Assembly (NCBI RefSeq): GCF_900111515.1
Contig: NZ_FOHS01000001.1
Span: 875,419-939,418, forward strand
From: Hymenobacter actinosclerus
GTDB lineage: Bacteria; Bacteroidota; Bacteroidia; Cytophagales; Hymenobacteraceae
Length of the DNA stretch: 64,000 nucleotides
Direction of reading: 5' to 3'
Part shown: positions 45,798-54,162 of the stretch, one piece after another
Layout: each line of letters begins with the position of its first letter
How positions within the stretch are numbered: the stretch's first letter is position 1
The notes under the pieces: model-generated
Seen by the model: the letters and a program-made list of their open reading frames with translations, nothing else
Database searches by the model: none
Told to the model about the DNA's origin: nothing
Program-made: the position numbers and the translations under genes

Positions 45798-47288
45798 ATG
45801 AAAAAGACACTATTGTGGCCTGCCGTCCTGCTTCTGGGACTCAGCCAGGGCCTGACCAGCTGCAAAGATTCGCTGGAGATTCAGCCCCAACAAGGTATCG
45901 ACTCAAGTGTGGCCCTGACCACGCCCGAAAAAGTGGGAGGAGCCGTGGTCGGCATCTACGCCAAACTCGACGACCCCCGCCTCTACGGCACCGACCTGAT
46001 TTTGCTGCCCGAGCTGATTGGCGGCGACGGGTATATATTCTGGCAGGGCTCGTTCCAGAACTACCGCCAGATTGCCAACCGCACCCAGAATTCGCTGCTT
46101 TCCAACGCGGCCCTGGTGTGGGCCCGCGCCTATGAGGCCATCAACCAGGCCAACCTGGTAATTGATGCCCTGCCGGTGGTAACGGATGAAGAGCTGCGGG
46201 CCCAATATGAGGGCGAAGCGCTGTTCATTCGGGGCGACATGTATTTCGAGCTGGTGCGCCTGTATGCCCAGCAATACAAGGCTGGTGGAGGAAACACCCA
46301 GCCGGGCGTGCCCATCAATCTGGTGCCCAACCGTACGCTGGAAGAGGCTACTGTGAACCTGCCCCGGGCGTCGGTGGAGGAGGTATACCAGCAGGTAATT
46401 GCTGATCTGAAGGCCGCTGCCGACAAGCTGCCCGCCACCAACGGCACGCGCGCCACCAAGTACACGGCCCAGGCCCTGCTGGCGCGGGTGTATCTGCAGC
46501 AAGGCAACTACCCCCAGGCACTGAGCTACGCCGATGGCGTTATCAAGTCCAGCAATAAATCGTTGGCGGGCTCGGTGGCCTCGGTATTCGCCAACCGCAA
46601 CGGCTCGGAAACGCTGTTCGAGATTCAGCAGAACGACCAGAACAACGCCGGCTCGGCCAACGACGGCCTGGCCACCTATTTCGCCAGCGACGGGGGCCTG
46701 GGCCGGGGCGATGTGCAGATACTGCCGGCCTTTGCCAACCGCTACGGCCCCACCGATGCCCGCGGCACCGATAACCTGCCCGCTTCAGCCACCAAAAAGC
46801 TTATCTATAAGGGCGACGGCGCCCGGCCCGGCCGCCTGCGCACGCTTAAATACCGCGCCTATGGCCAGAATATTCCGGTTATCCGGCTGGCCGAGATGTA
46901 CCTGATCCGGGCCGAAACAAATAAGCGGTTGGGCAGCACAGTCGGGGCTACGCCCTGGCAAGATGTAAATACTATTCGTCTCCGCTCTCAGGCCGATACC
47001 CTTAATCCTGAAAAGATAACGGTAGGAGATAAGAAGGTGAATAATCCGCTTTTTGGAACGGTTACCGTCCAGGATGTGCTCAATGAGCGGCAACTGGAGC
47101 TGGCTTTCGAGGGTTTCCATATTTACGACCTCAAGCGCACCAATGCCGTTATTGTGCCCGCTCAGCCAGCTACCGACGACGAGCCGGCCGTACCCGCCGT
47201 ACTCAGCTCCGATCCGCTGCTGATACTGCCTATTCCGCAGCACGATATCAACATCAACCCCAACCTGGCTCAGAACCCGGGCTACTAG
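45798..47288 (+). CDS. SusD/RagB-family outer-membrane lipoprotein (pair 2)
   Basis: 496 residues from the ATG of MKKTLLWPAVLLLGLSQGLTSC (lipid-carrying Cys at about 22). It has the classical SusD layout: YEAINQANLVIDALP, GEALFIRGDMYFELVRLYAQ, TKYTAQALLARVYLQQGNYP (TPR helices), and the C-terminal VIRLAEMYLIRAETNKRLG and VLNERQLELAFEGFHIYDLKR. It starts 18 bases after its SusC. This is the canonical glycan-type SusD, a different subgroup from pair 1. No glycoside hydrolase, sulfatase or regulator gene adjoins. Confidence 0.95.
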   Translation: MKKTLLWPAVLLLGLSQGLTSCKDSLEIQPQQGIDSSVALTTPEKVGGAVVGIYAKLDDPRLYGTDLILLPELIGGDGYIFWQGSFQNYRQIANRTQNSLLSNAALVWARAYEAINQANLVIDALPVVTDEELRAQYEGEALFIRGDMYFELVRLYAQQYKAGGGNTQPGVPINLVPNRTLEEATVNLPRASVEEVYQQVIADLKAAADKLPATNGTRATKYTAQALLARVYLQQGNYPQALSYADGVIKSSNKSLAGSVASVFANRNGSETLFEIQQNDQNNAGSANDGLATYFASDGGLGRGDVQILPAFANRYGPTDARGTDNLPASATKKLIYKGDGARPGRLRTLKYRAYGQNIPVIRLAEMYLIRAETNKRLGSTVGATPWQDVNTIRLRSQADTLNPEKITVGDKKVNNPLFGTVTVQDVLNERQLELAFEGFHIYDLKRTNAVIVPAQPATDDEPAVPAVLSSDPLLILPIPQHDININPNLAQNPGY

Positions 47289-47312
47289 CCTTGCTGAGTT
47301 ATATGGCACACT

Positions 47313-47347
47313 AAAAAGCCCGTTCCGGTGTCGGAACGGGCTTTTTG
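47313..47347 (+). terminator. Rho-independent terminator of SusCD pair 2
   Basis: AAAAAGCCCGTTCC and GGAACGGGCTTTTT pair around a short loop. It is symmetric and may also serve the convergent gene ending at 47366. Confidence 0.88.
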
Positions 47348-47365
47348 CTTGTTGAGGTAGTCCGG

Positions 47366-47845
47366 TTATTCGTCATCGTCATCTTCGTCCCGACTGAAAT
47401 CCAGCGTTGGAACCAGCTGAAGCGCTTCCTCGATAACGTCGTCCATAAGGCGTTGGGTGTCGGCGTCGAGGGTGCGCTCGAACAGGTGCAGCACCTGCTC
47501 GCCGTCTTCGTTTACGTAGAGGTTGGCGTAGAGGCGGTCGAAGGTGGTGGCGCCCTTCTGCATGGCCTTGTCGATGCCGGCTACGGAGGGGGCCTGTAGC
47601 GCGTTTTTCAGTACGTCGAGCACCTGGCGGGCTTCGTCCATGTCGCCCAGCTCGGCCAGCAGCCGCAGCAGCGCCAGCGCCACGCCCAGCCGCACCCGCT
47701 CGAAGCGGTAGGCCAGGTCGGCGGGAGCGGCCTGCCCGAAGGCGTGGTAGGCCTCGCGGGTGGTGGGGGTGAGGTAGCGGTCGGCGGCGGCTGGGTCGGC
47801 GGCAAAGGCCAGTTCGAGCAGGCGTTGGTAAGGAGAGGCGGGCAT
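47366..47845 (-). CDS. Helical cytoplasmic protein of unknown function
   Basis: 159 residues, Ala/Leu-rich and mostly helical, with a highly acidic C-terminus (SRDEDDDDE). No signal, membrane segment or known motif is visible. DEARQVLDVLKNALQAPSVAG and EDGEQVLHLFERTLDADTQ may be the conserved parts. A minus-strand near -7 box (TACCTTCG) lies about 70 bases upstream. Confidence 0.6.
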   Translation of the reverse strand: MPASPYQRLLELAFAADPAAADRYLTPTTREAYHAFGQAAPADLAYRFERVRLGVALALLRLLAELGDMDEARQVLDVLKNALQAPSVAGIDKAMQKGATTFDRLYANLYVNEDGEQVLHLFERTLDADTQRLMDDVIEEALQLVPTLDFSRDEDDDDE

Positions 47846-48016
47846 CGGAAGTAGGGGCTGCGCCGGAGCGGTGCGGGCCGGCAGTTCAGGCAGAATAAGG
47901 GAACCTTAGCCCGCGAAGGTACGATTACAGAAGCGGCAGTAGTCAAAAAGCCGGCGGGCCGGTTATCTTAGCGGATTCCCGCTCGTTCCGTTCAACCCCG
48001 CACTTGTAGCTCGATC

Positions 48017-48277
48017 ATGACGCACAAAGAAAAATGGCTGGCCTTCGCCCCGGCCGGCCTCCTCACAATTGGTCTGGGTACCTGCCTGGTGCAGTGGGCC
48101 GCCGACAAAAAACGCCGCCGCGAATCGACCGCCGAATGGGTTTCGGCCGGTACGGCGGCCCTGCTCGTTGTAAACGCCGGCATCAGCCTGTTCGGCCGTG
48201 GCGTAGTCGAAAAAGTCAAGCACGACCTGCGCCACCAAATCCCCGAGCCTGACTACGGCAACATCGGCAGGCTGTGA
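48017..48277 (+). CDS. Small membrane protein of unknown function
   Basis: 86 residues. Two hydrophobic helices (LAFAPAGLLTIGLGTCLVQW and VSAGTAALLVVNAGISLFG) flank a basic, charged loop (ADKKRRRESTAEW). Its stop codon (48275-48277) is directly followed by the first base of a 48-bp hairpin arm. Confidence 0.65.
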   Translation: MTHKEKWLAFAPAGLLTIGLGTCLVQWAADKKRRRESTAEWVSAGTAALLVVNAGISLFGRGVVEKVKHDLRHQIPEPDYGNIGRL

Positions 48278-48389
48278 GTTAGTATTGAGTAGTGGGTATT
48301 GCGTAATGAGATGACGTTTAACGGTGCCATATAAGGGCTATACCGTTAAACGTCATCTCATTACGCAATACCCACTACTCAATACTAAC
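48278..48389. repeat. Perfect hairpin exactly between two convergent stop codons (48-bp arms)
   Basis: Arms 48278-48325 and 48342-48389 are perfect 48-base inverted copies with a 16-base loop. The left arm begins at the base after one stop codon and the right arm ends at the base before the opposite stop codon (48390-48392). The word TTAGTATTGAGTAGTGGG is AT-richer than its surroundings. Confidence 0.95.
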
Positions 48390-50333
48390 CTAAAGCACCC
48401 GCACTTTCAGCTGCGAGGCCTTTTGGGGCGAGTGGTAGAGGCGGTGGGTAGCCGTCTGGAAATCCTTTTCGTCGGCTTCGTTGATGTTGGGCACAAAGGT
48501 CTGGGGGTTGCGGTCGACCATCGGGAACCAGCTGCTTTGCACCTGCACCATCAGGCGGTGGCCCTTACGGAAGGTGTGGCACAGGTCCTGCACCGTGAAG
48601 GGCACGGCCGTTACCTGGTTCGGCACGAAGGCCTCGGGCTGGCTGAAGCTGTTGCGGAACCGACCGCGCATCACCTCCGAGCGCACCATCTGCTGGTAGC
48701 CGCCCAGCTTCACCGCGGGGTTCAGGCGCGGGTTGTCGGGCGTATCGTTGGGGTACACATCGATGATTTTCACCACCCAGTCGGCGTCGGTGCCGGTGGT
48801 AGCCACTTGCAGCAGGGCCTCGATGGGGCCGGCCAGGGTCAGGTCGTCGGTCAGCACGTCGGTTTGGTAGGTGAGCACGTCGGGGCGGCGGCTGGCGAAG
48901 CGCTGGTCGTCGGTCATGTACTCGCGGGTCATGCCCGTGGCCATGCCCTCGTTCGACGGCACCGGGTGGGCCGGGTCGCTCAGGTACTGGTCGAATTCGG
49001 CGCTGCCGGACGCAGTTGGCGCCTCAAAGCCGAGTTTGCCGTCGGCCTGGAAGTACATCGTACGCTCCCGGGCTTGCTTGGGCGGCCAGGCGTCGAAGGT
49101 GCGCCACTGGTTGGTGCCGCCCTCAAACACGGTGGCCTCGGGCACGTTGGGCTTCTTGTTGTCCTTGAGGTAGGCCTTGAAAAACGGCGCCTCAATTTCC
49201 TTCTGGTAATACAGCGAGGGCGACTCGCCGTAGGTCACGTTGCCCACCAGCTCGCCGGTGCCGCGGGCCCAGCCGCCGTGCACCCAAGGCCCCATCACCA
49301 GACCGTTCTGCATGCCCGGGTTCTGCTGCTCGATGCTCTTGTAGATGTTGAGCGCCCCGAACAAATCTTCGGCGTCGTTGAAGCCGCCCACGGTGAGCAC
49401 GGCGGTTTGCTTGTTCAGGTTTTTGAGGTGGGGCCGCAGGTTGCGGGCCTGCCAGAACTCGTCGTAGTTGGGGTGGGCCATCATCTCGTTCCAGAACGCC
49501 ACCTGGCCCTTGTAGTAGCGGGCATCGGCATTCTTGAGCGGGCCCAGCTTCATAAAAAAGTCGTAGCCGTCGGGCGTGCCGTGCTTGAAGCCGGGGTTGC
49601 CGGTGGGCGTGGGCGCGGGCCGGGGCAGGCCGAACGAGGCCAGAAAGTTGAAGGCGTGGGGCAGAAAGAAGGCACCGTTGTGGTGGAAATCGTCCCAGAA
49701 CCAGTCGGCAATCGGGGCCTGGGGTGAGGAGGCCTTGAGGGCCGAATGGCGGCTGAGCAGGCCGGTGGCGGTATAGAAACCGGGGTAGCTGATGCCCCAC
49801 TGGCCCACCCGGCCGTTGTTCCTGGGGCCCTTCTTCACCAGCCACTCGATGGTATCAAACGTATCGGTGCCCTCGTCAATATCGTTTTTGCCTTTGGGGT
49901 TGTCCTTCTCGGGCCGCATATCCACGAACGTGCCCTCCGACATGTAGCGGCCGCGCACGTCCTGGTAGGCGAAAATGTAGCCCTCGCGCATCATCGTGGA
50001 GCTGGGACCGAGGCTCTTCTTGTACTTGCCCGCGCCGTAGGGCCCCACCGCGTAAGGCGTACGATTGAGCATAATGGGGTAGCGCACCTTGTCGGCGTCG
50101 TTGGGCGCGTACACGATGGTGTAGAGCTTCACGCCGTCGCGCATGGGTATCTGGTACTCGGTTTTGGTGTAGTGCTGCTGGATATAGAGCGTATCGGCCA
50201 GCACCTGGGCCATCTGCTGCTTGTCGGCGTCGGAAGGCAGTGGGTACGAGACCGGCTGCTGGGCCTGGGCCGCGAAACAGCCGGCCGAGAGCAGCGCCGC
50301 CAGTACGGCGGGGCGGAGGTAGGAGTGGGGCAT
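48390..50333 (-). CDS. CocE/NonD-family hydrolase, exported
   Basis: 647 residues with a signal peptide (about 1-25, LAALLSAGCFAAQAQ). The nucleophile Ser182 lies in GQWGISYPGF; PWVHGGWARG may carry the catalytic His, and the C-terminal jelly-roll (MVQVQSSWFPMVDRNPQTF) is the X-Pro dipeptidyl-peptidase C-terminal domain. Close to alpha-amino-acid ester hydrolases and glutaryl-7-ACA acylases; the natural substrate is not evident. It diverges from an exported M14 peptidase, so both may act on peptides in the envelope. Confidence 0.88.
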   Translation of the reverse strand: MPHSYLRPAVLAALLSAGCFAAQAQQPVSYPLPSDADKQQMAQVLADTLYIQQHYTKTEYQIPMRDGVKLYTIVYAPNDADKVRYPIMLNRTPYAVGPYGAGKYKKSLGPSSTMMREGYIFAYQDVRGRYMSEGTFVDMRPEKDNPKGKNDIDEGTDTFDTIEWLVKKGPRNNGRVGQWGISYPGFYTATGLLSRHSALKASSPQAPIADWFWDDFHHNGAFFLPHAFNFLASFGLPRPAPTPTGNPGFKHGTPDGYDFFMKLGPLKNADARYYKGQVAFWNEMMAHPNYDEFWQARNLRPHLKNLNKQTAVLTVGGFNDAEDLFGALNIYKSIEQQNPGMQNGLVMGPWVHGGWARGTGELVGNVTYGESPSLYYQKEIEAPFFKAYLKDNKKPNVPEATVFEGGTNQWRTFDAWPPKQARERTMYFQADGKLGFEAPTASGSAEFDQYLSDPAHPVPSNEGMATGMTREYMTDDQRFASRRPDVLTYQTDVLTDDLTLAGPIEALLQVATTGTDADWVVKIIDVYPNDTPDNPRLNPAVKLGGYQQMVRSEVMRGRFRNSFSQPEAFVPNQVTAVPFTVQDLCHTFRKGHRLMVQVQSSWFPMVDRNPQTFVPNINEADEKDFQTATHRLYHSPQKASQLKVRVL

Positions 50334-50508
50334 GGTGGGTGGAATTTGGTGGATAAGGTAGGAGCAGGTGGATTGGTAGCTGGCTTTTCAGCCACTGATC
50401 TGTAGTGAAAGATGCTGCTTAGCGGCCAATGTTGCGCCGCTGGCCTGCTCAAATATGCTTTCTTTGAGCCACAATCCCTTCGCCCTCCCGCTTTACTTCC
50501 GCTGCCTG

Positions 50509-53178
50509 ATGAAAAACGCTACCCTGCGCATCCTAAGCCTGTTGCTACTGGGGCTAATGTCCTGCTTCAGCGCCCTGGCCCAAACGCCGACTCCGGCCAC
50601 CGCGGCCTTTCCCAACCCGCTGACCGGCCCGGCCGATGGCCCGCTGCTAACGCCCGCCCAGTTTCTGGGTTATGAGCTGGGCGCCCGCTTCACGCCCCAC
50701 GCCGAGCTGCTGCGCTACGTGGCCCACGTGGCGGCCCACAGCCCCGGCCAGATGCGGCTGGAGCGCTACGGCAGCACCTACGAAAACCGCCCGCTGGAGC
50801 TGGTCTACATTGCCTCAGCTGCCAACCTAGCGCGCCTCGACGATATCCGGCGCGACAACCTGCGGCTGGCGGGCCTCGAAACCGGGGCCGTGAAAGGCGC
50901 TACGCCGGCCGTGGTCTGGCTCAGCTACAACGTGCACGGCAACGAGGCGGTGTCGTCGGAGGCCGTGATGCAGGTGCTCTACGACCTGGCTGACCCGGCT
51001 AACACTACGGCGCAGGGCTATCTGCAGAATCTGGTCGTCATCATCGACCCCTGCGTGAACCCCGACGGACGCGACCGGTACGCGCAGTGGTACAACCGCG
51101 TGGCCAACCAGCAGCCCAACGCCTCGCCCCTGAGCTGGGAGCACCGGGAGCCCTGGCCCGGCGGCCGCTACAACCACTATTACTTCGACCTCAACCGCGA
51201 CTGGGCCTGGCAGACCCAGCAGGAAAGCCGCCAGCGCATTGCCGTTTACAACCAGTGGCTGCCCCAGGTGCACGCCGACTTCCACGAGATGGGCCCCAAC
51301 AACCCCTACTACTTCTCGCCCGCCGCCAAGCCCTTCCACGCCGACCTTACAGCCTGGCAGCGGCAGTTTCAGGACATCATCGGCGACTACAACCGCCGGG
51401 TGTTCGATAAGAACAACTGGCTCTACTTCACCCGCGAAACCTACGACTTGTTCGCGCCCTTCTACGGCGACACCTGGCCCAGCTTCAACGGCGCCATTGG
51501 CGTAACCTACGAGCAGGGCGGCGGCGGCGTGGCCGGCATTGCCTACGTCAAATCCGACGGCGACACGCTCACCCTGAGCCAGCGCATTGCCCACCACCAC
51601 GCCACCAGCCTGGCCACGCTGCAGGCCGCCGCCGCGCGCCACCAGGACCTGACCCGCGAGTTCCGCAAGTTCTACGACGACGCCCGCACCAAGCCTAAGG
51701 GCGAGTACAAGTCGTACGTGCTGGCCGGCTCCTCCGACCCCGGCCAGGTGCGGGCCCTCACGCAGTACCTCGACCGCCAGCAAATCAGCTACGGTTTTGC
51801 CGCCAAGCGCAGCCGCCAGGCCGGCTACAACTACGCCACTGGCAAAACCGAAACCGTGCAAATCGAGCCCCAGGACGTGGTCATTAGCATGTACCAGCCC
51901 AAATCGACGCTCGTGAAAGTGCTGTTCGAGCCCCAGGCCCAGCTCGAAGACTCGCTCACCTACGACCTCACCGCCTGGTCCTTGCCCTACGCCTTCGGGC
52001 TGAACGGCTACGCGCTGAAGGGGCAGTTGTCAGTTGCCAATTCAGTTGTCAGTGGACAGTTGTCAGTTGTCAGTGAGAATAACCGGAACAAACTGACAAC
52101 CAATAACCGACAACCAACAACTGACAACCAGCAACTGACAACCAACAATGCGCCCTACGCCTACCTGGCCCGCTGGAACAACTTACAGGATGTGCGCTTC
52201 CTGAGCCGGCTGTTGCAGCAGGGCGTGAAGCTGCGGGTGGCCGAGGAGCCGTTTGAAACCGAAGGCCAGAAGTACGGCCGCGGCACGCTCATCATTGCCC
52301 GCACTGGCAACGAGCGGCTGGGGGCCCGCCTCGATCAGCTGGTGCGCGCCCAAGCCGATTCGGCGGGCGTGCTGGTGCAGGCGGTGCAGTCGGGGCTCTC
52401 CACCACCGGCGGCGACCTGGGCTCGCGCTCGGTGCGGCCCCTCAAAATGCCCAACGTAGCCGTGCTGGCCGGGCCGGGCGTCGATGCCACGGCCTTTGGC
52501 GAAGTCTGGCATTTCTTCGAGCAGCAGGTAGGCTACCCCGTCACGGTGCTCGGCACCGATTATTTCGGCAGCGTGCCGCTCAGCAAGTTTGACGTGCTCA
52601 TCCTGCCCGATGGCCGCTACGACGACGTGCTGAACGAGAAAACGCTGGCTTCCGTGAAAACCTGGGTACGCGCCGGTGGCCACCTCATTGCCCTCGAAGG
52701 CGCCTCGCGTTTCCTGGCCGGCCAGAAGGACCTGCTGCTCAAAACCAAGCCCTCCGCCGACTCGACGGCCACCGCCGCGGCCCGCAAAAAAGACCCCTAC
52801 ACGGCTCTGCGCCGCTATGCCGACGCCGAGCGTGAGAGCATCGGCGAGCGGGTGCAGGGCAGCGTGTTCCGGGTTCAGCTTGATAATACGCACCCGCTGG
52901 CCTTTGGCTACGGCAACACGTACTTTGCCCTGCTCCGCGAGGTGCCCAATTACAAGTTCCTGCCCGAGGGCGGCTGGAACGTGGGCGTGCTCAAAAAGGA
53001 CAGCTACGCCGCCGGTTTCGCCGGCCGCCGCACCCGCCTCGGCCTCACCGATACCTTCGTGCTCGGTACCCAGGACCTGGGCCGTGGCCAAATCGTGTAT
53101 CTGGCCGACAATCCACTGTTCCGGGCTTTCTGGCAGGGCGGTAAGCTGCTGTTCGGCAACGCCGTGTTCATCCTCTGA
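50509..53178 (+). CDS. Exported M14-family zinc carboxypeptidase with an in-frame repeat insertion
   Basis: 889 residues from the ATG of MKNATLRILSLLLLGLMSCF (signal peptide to about 25). The zinc site starts with His143 and Glu146 in NVHGNEAVSS, followed by NPDGRDRYAQWYN (substrate Arg), a zinc-type His in HADFHEMGPN and VTYEQGGGG, which may hold the catalytic Glu. A long C-terminal region (about 550-889) has a class I glutamine-amidotransferase-like look (VLILPDGRYDDVL, LIALEGASRFL). Residues 505-547 are encoded by an imperfect palindromic repeat of CAGTTGTCAGTT words with no relation to the family. Confidence 0.9.
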   Translation: MKNATLRILSLLLLGLMSCFSALAQTPTPATAAFPNPLTGPADGPLLTPAQFLGYELGARFTPHAELLRYVAHVAAHSPGQMRLERYGSTYENRPLELVYIASAANLARLDDIRRDNLRLAGLETGAVKGATPAVVWLSYNVHGNEAVSSEAVMQVLYDLADPANTTAQGYLQNLVVIIDPCVNPDGRDRYAQWYNRVANQQPNASPLSWEHREPWPGGRYNHYYFDLNRDWAWQTQQESRQRIAVYNQWLPQVHADFHEMGPNNPYYFSPAAKPFHADLTAWQRQFQDIIGDYNRRVFDKNNWLYFTRETYDLFAPFYGDTWPSFNGAIGVTYEQGGGGVAGIAYVKSDGDTLTLSQRIAHHHATSLATLQAAAARHQDLTREFRKFYDDARTKPKGEYKSYVLAGSSDPGQVRALTQYLDRQQISYGFAAKRSRQAGYNYATGKTETVQIEPQDVVISMYQPKSTLVKVLFEPQAQLEDSLTYDLTAWSLPYAFGLNGYALKGQLSVANSVVSGQLSVVSENNRNKLTTNNRQPTTDNQQLTTNNAPYAYLARWNNLQDVRFLSRLLQQGVKLRVAEEPFETEGQKYGRGTLIIARTGNERLGARLDQLVRAQADSAGVLVQAVQSGLSTTGGDLGSRSVRPLKMPNVAVLAGPGVDATAFGEVWHFFEQQVGYPVTVLGTDYFGSVPLSKFDVLILPDGRYDDVLNEKTLASVKTWVRAGGHLIALEGASRFLAGQKDLLLKTKPSADSTATAAARKKDPYTALRRYADAERESIGERVQGSVFRVQLDNTHPLAFGYGNTYFALLREVPNYKFLPEGGWNVGVLKKDSYAAGFAGRRTRLGLTDTFVLGTQDLGRGQIVYLADNPLFRAFWQGGKLLFGNAVFIL
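52021..52149. repeat. Imperfect palindromic repeat inside the M14 peptidase gene
   Basis: The left half repeats CAGTTGTCAGTT words; the right half repeats the complement, CTGACAACC words. It adds about 43 residues rich in Gln, Ser, Asn and Thr (residues 505-547) without a stop or frameshift. Confidence 0.85.
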
Positions 53179-53244
53179 TCAGTGGTTTTCGCCGGCTGGT
53201 TGCGCTGCAGCTTCGCCGTCCTCTGGTTCGCTGATTGTGGGCGT

Positions 53245-53280
53245 AAAAAAAGAGCTTGCCTTCTGGGCAAGCTCTTTTTT
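53245..53280. terminator. Bidirectional Rho-independent terminator
   Basis: AGAGCTTGCC and GGCAAGCTCT form a 10-bp stem flanked by a run of A and a run of T. It lies between the convergent M14 peptidase and the Lys/Ala-rich protein gene. Confidence 0.9.
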
Positions 53281-53301
53281 GTGTGAAATGCTGGAGCCAA
53301 T

Positions 53302-53676
53302 TTAGTTGACGACGTCTACGGCTTTGTTTTTGACGGCTTTACCGGCCTTTTTCGTGGCGCGGGCGGCCTTTTTAGCGGCGCGGGCCGTCTTCTTTGCGGC
53401 TTTCGTGGCGAAGTTGCCGGTTGCCTGAGCGCCGGTTTCTACGGCGTCGCCGGTTGCGCGGGCACCCTTCTTCACGGCGTGGCCGGTTTTCTCAGCGCCG
53501 GTTTCCACGGCGTTGCCGGTTACCTGCGCGGCGTGCTCGGTGCCTTCCTTGGCGTCGTGGATGACTTCACCGGCTTTGGTGCGGTCTTCGGTGGTGGTAG
53601 TGGTTTGGGTGGTCTGGGCAGAAGCGGCGGCCGTGGTGAAAGCAAAGGCGGCGGCTAGCAGAAATATCTTTTTCAT
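53302..53676 (-). CDS. Secreted Lys/Ala/Thr-rich repeat protein
   Basis: 124 residues. Signal peptide MKKIFLLAAAFAFTTAAASAQ is followed by a Thr stretch, then imperfect 11-12-residue repeats (AAQVTGNAVETGAEKTGHAV, ATGDAVETGAQATGNF) like LEA or YtxH proteins. A basic tail (KAAKKTARAAKKAARATKKA) resembles histone H1 ends. No enzyme motif. An extracytoplasmic stress or envelope-associated role is a guess. Confidence 0.7.
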   Translation of the reverse strand: MKKIFLLAAAFAFTTAAASAQTTQTTTTTEDRTKAGEVIHDAKEGTEHAAQVTGNAVETGAEKTGHAVKKGARATGDAVETGAQATGNFATKAAKKTARAAKKAARATKKAGKAVKNKAVDVVN

Positions 53677-53760
53677 GATCGAAAGTCAAAAAGGAAAGCG
53701 AATGTAGTTGGGGCCTTATACGGTAGAATGCGGAAAGCAGCGGGAAAGTGCCCGCATAAA

Positions 53761-53800
53761 AAAGTGCCGCTCCTCTTCCTGAAAAGAGAAGCGGCACTTC
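53761..53800 (-). terminator. Rho-independent terminator
   Basis: On the minus strand AAGTGCCGCT ... AGCGGCACTT is followed by TTTTTT, just past the stop of the small secreted protein. Confidence 0.85.
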
Positions 53801-53813
53801 CGGCCTCGTGGGG

Positions 53814-54035
53814 CTACATCGCCGCCCGCTTGCTGCTGTGCATCTTGTGAGCCATGTGGGCTGTGTGGGCCTTAGGAGCCGCCTTGGTAGTGCGGGTTTC
53901 CTTTTGGGTCGTTTTCAAAGTGCCGTCGGTAGCCTTTTCGGTCTTCTTCTCGGCTTTGGTTTCAGTTTTCACTCCCTGGGCGAAAGCCGGAGCGCAAACG
54001 ATGGCCAGCGCGGCCACAATTGCCAGATTTTTCAT
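53814..54035 (-). CDS. Small secreted Lys/Thr/His-rich protein
   Basis: 73 residues. Signal peptide MKNLAIVAALAIVCAPAFAQ, then a highly charged Lys/Thr/Glu part (VKTETKAEKKTEKATDGTLK) and a His/Met-containing end (AHTAHMAHKMHSSKRAAM). The His/Met end could bind metal; this is inference. It is similar in style to the next gene and has its own terminator. Confidence 0.65.
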   Translation of the reverse strand: MKNLAIVAALAIVCAPAFAQGVKTETKAEKKTEKATDGTLKTTQKETRTTKAAPKAHTAHMAHKMHSSKRAAM

Positions 54036-54162
54036 GAGATGAGAAGGTTGAAATGGAAGAAATTACTATTCCAAAGATGCCATCTCATCGGTGAAGATGC
54101 GGTGAGCATTTCCGCTCCTTCCACCACTTATTTGTACATAATTCTGACTGTTAGTCAGTTGC

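Noticed and set aside
52021..52149. CRISPR or tandem array inside the M14 gene
   Set aside because: No regular spacer/repeat period; it is a palindrome of short words with an open reading frame.
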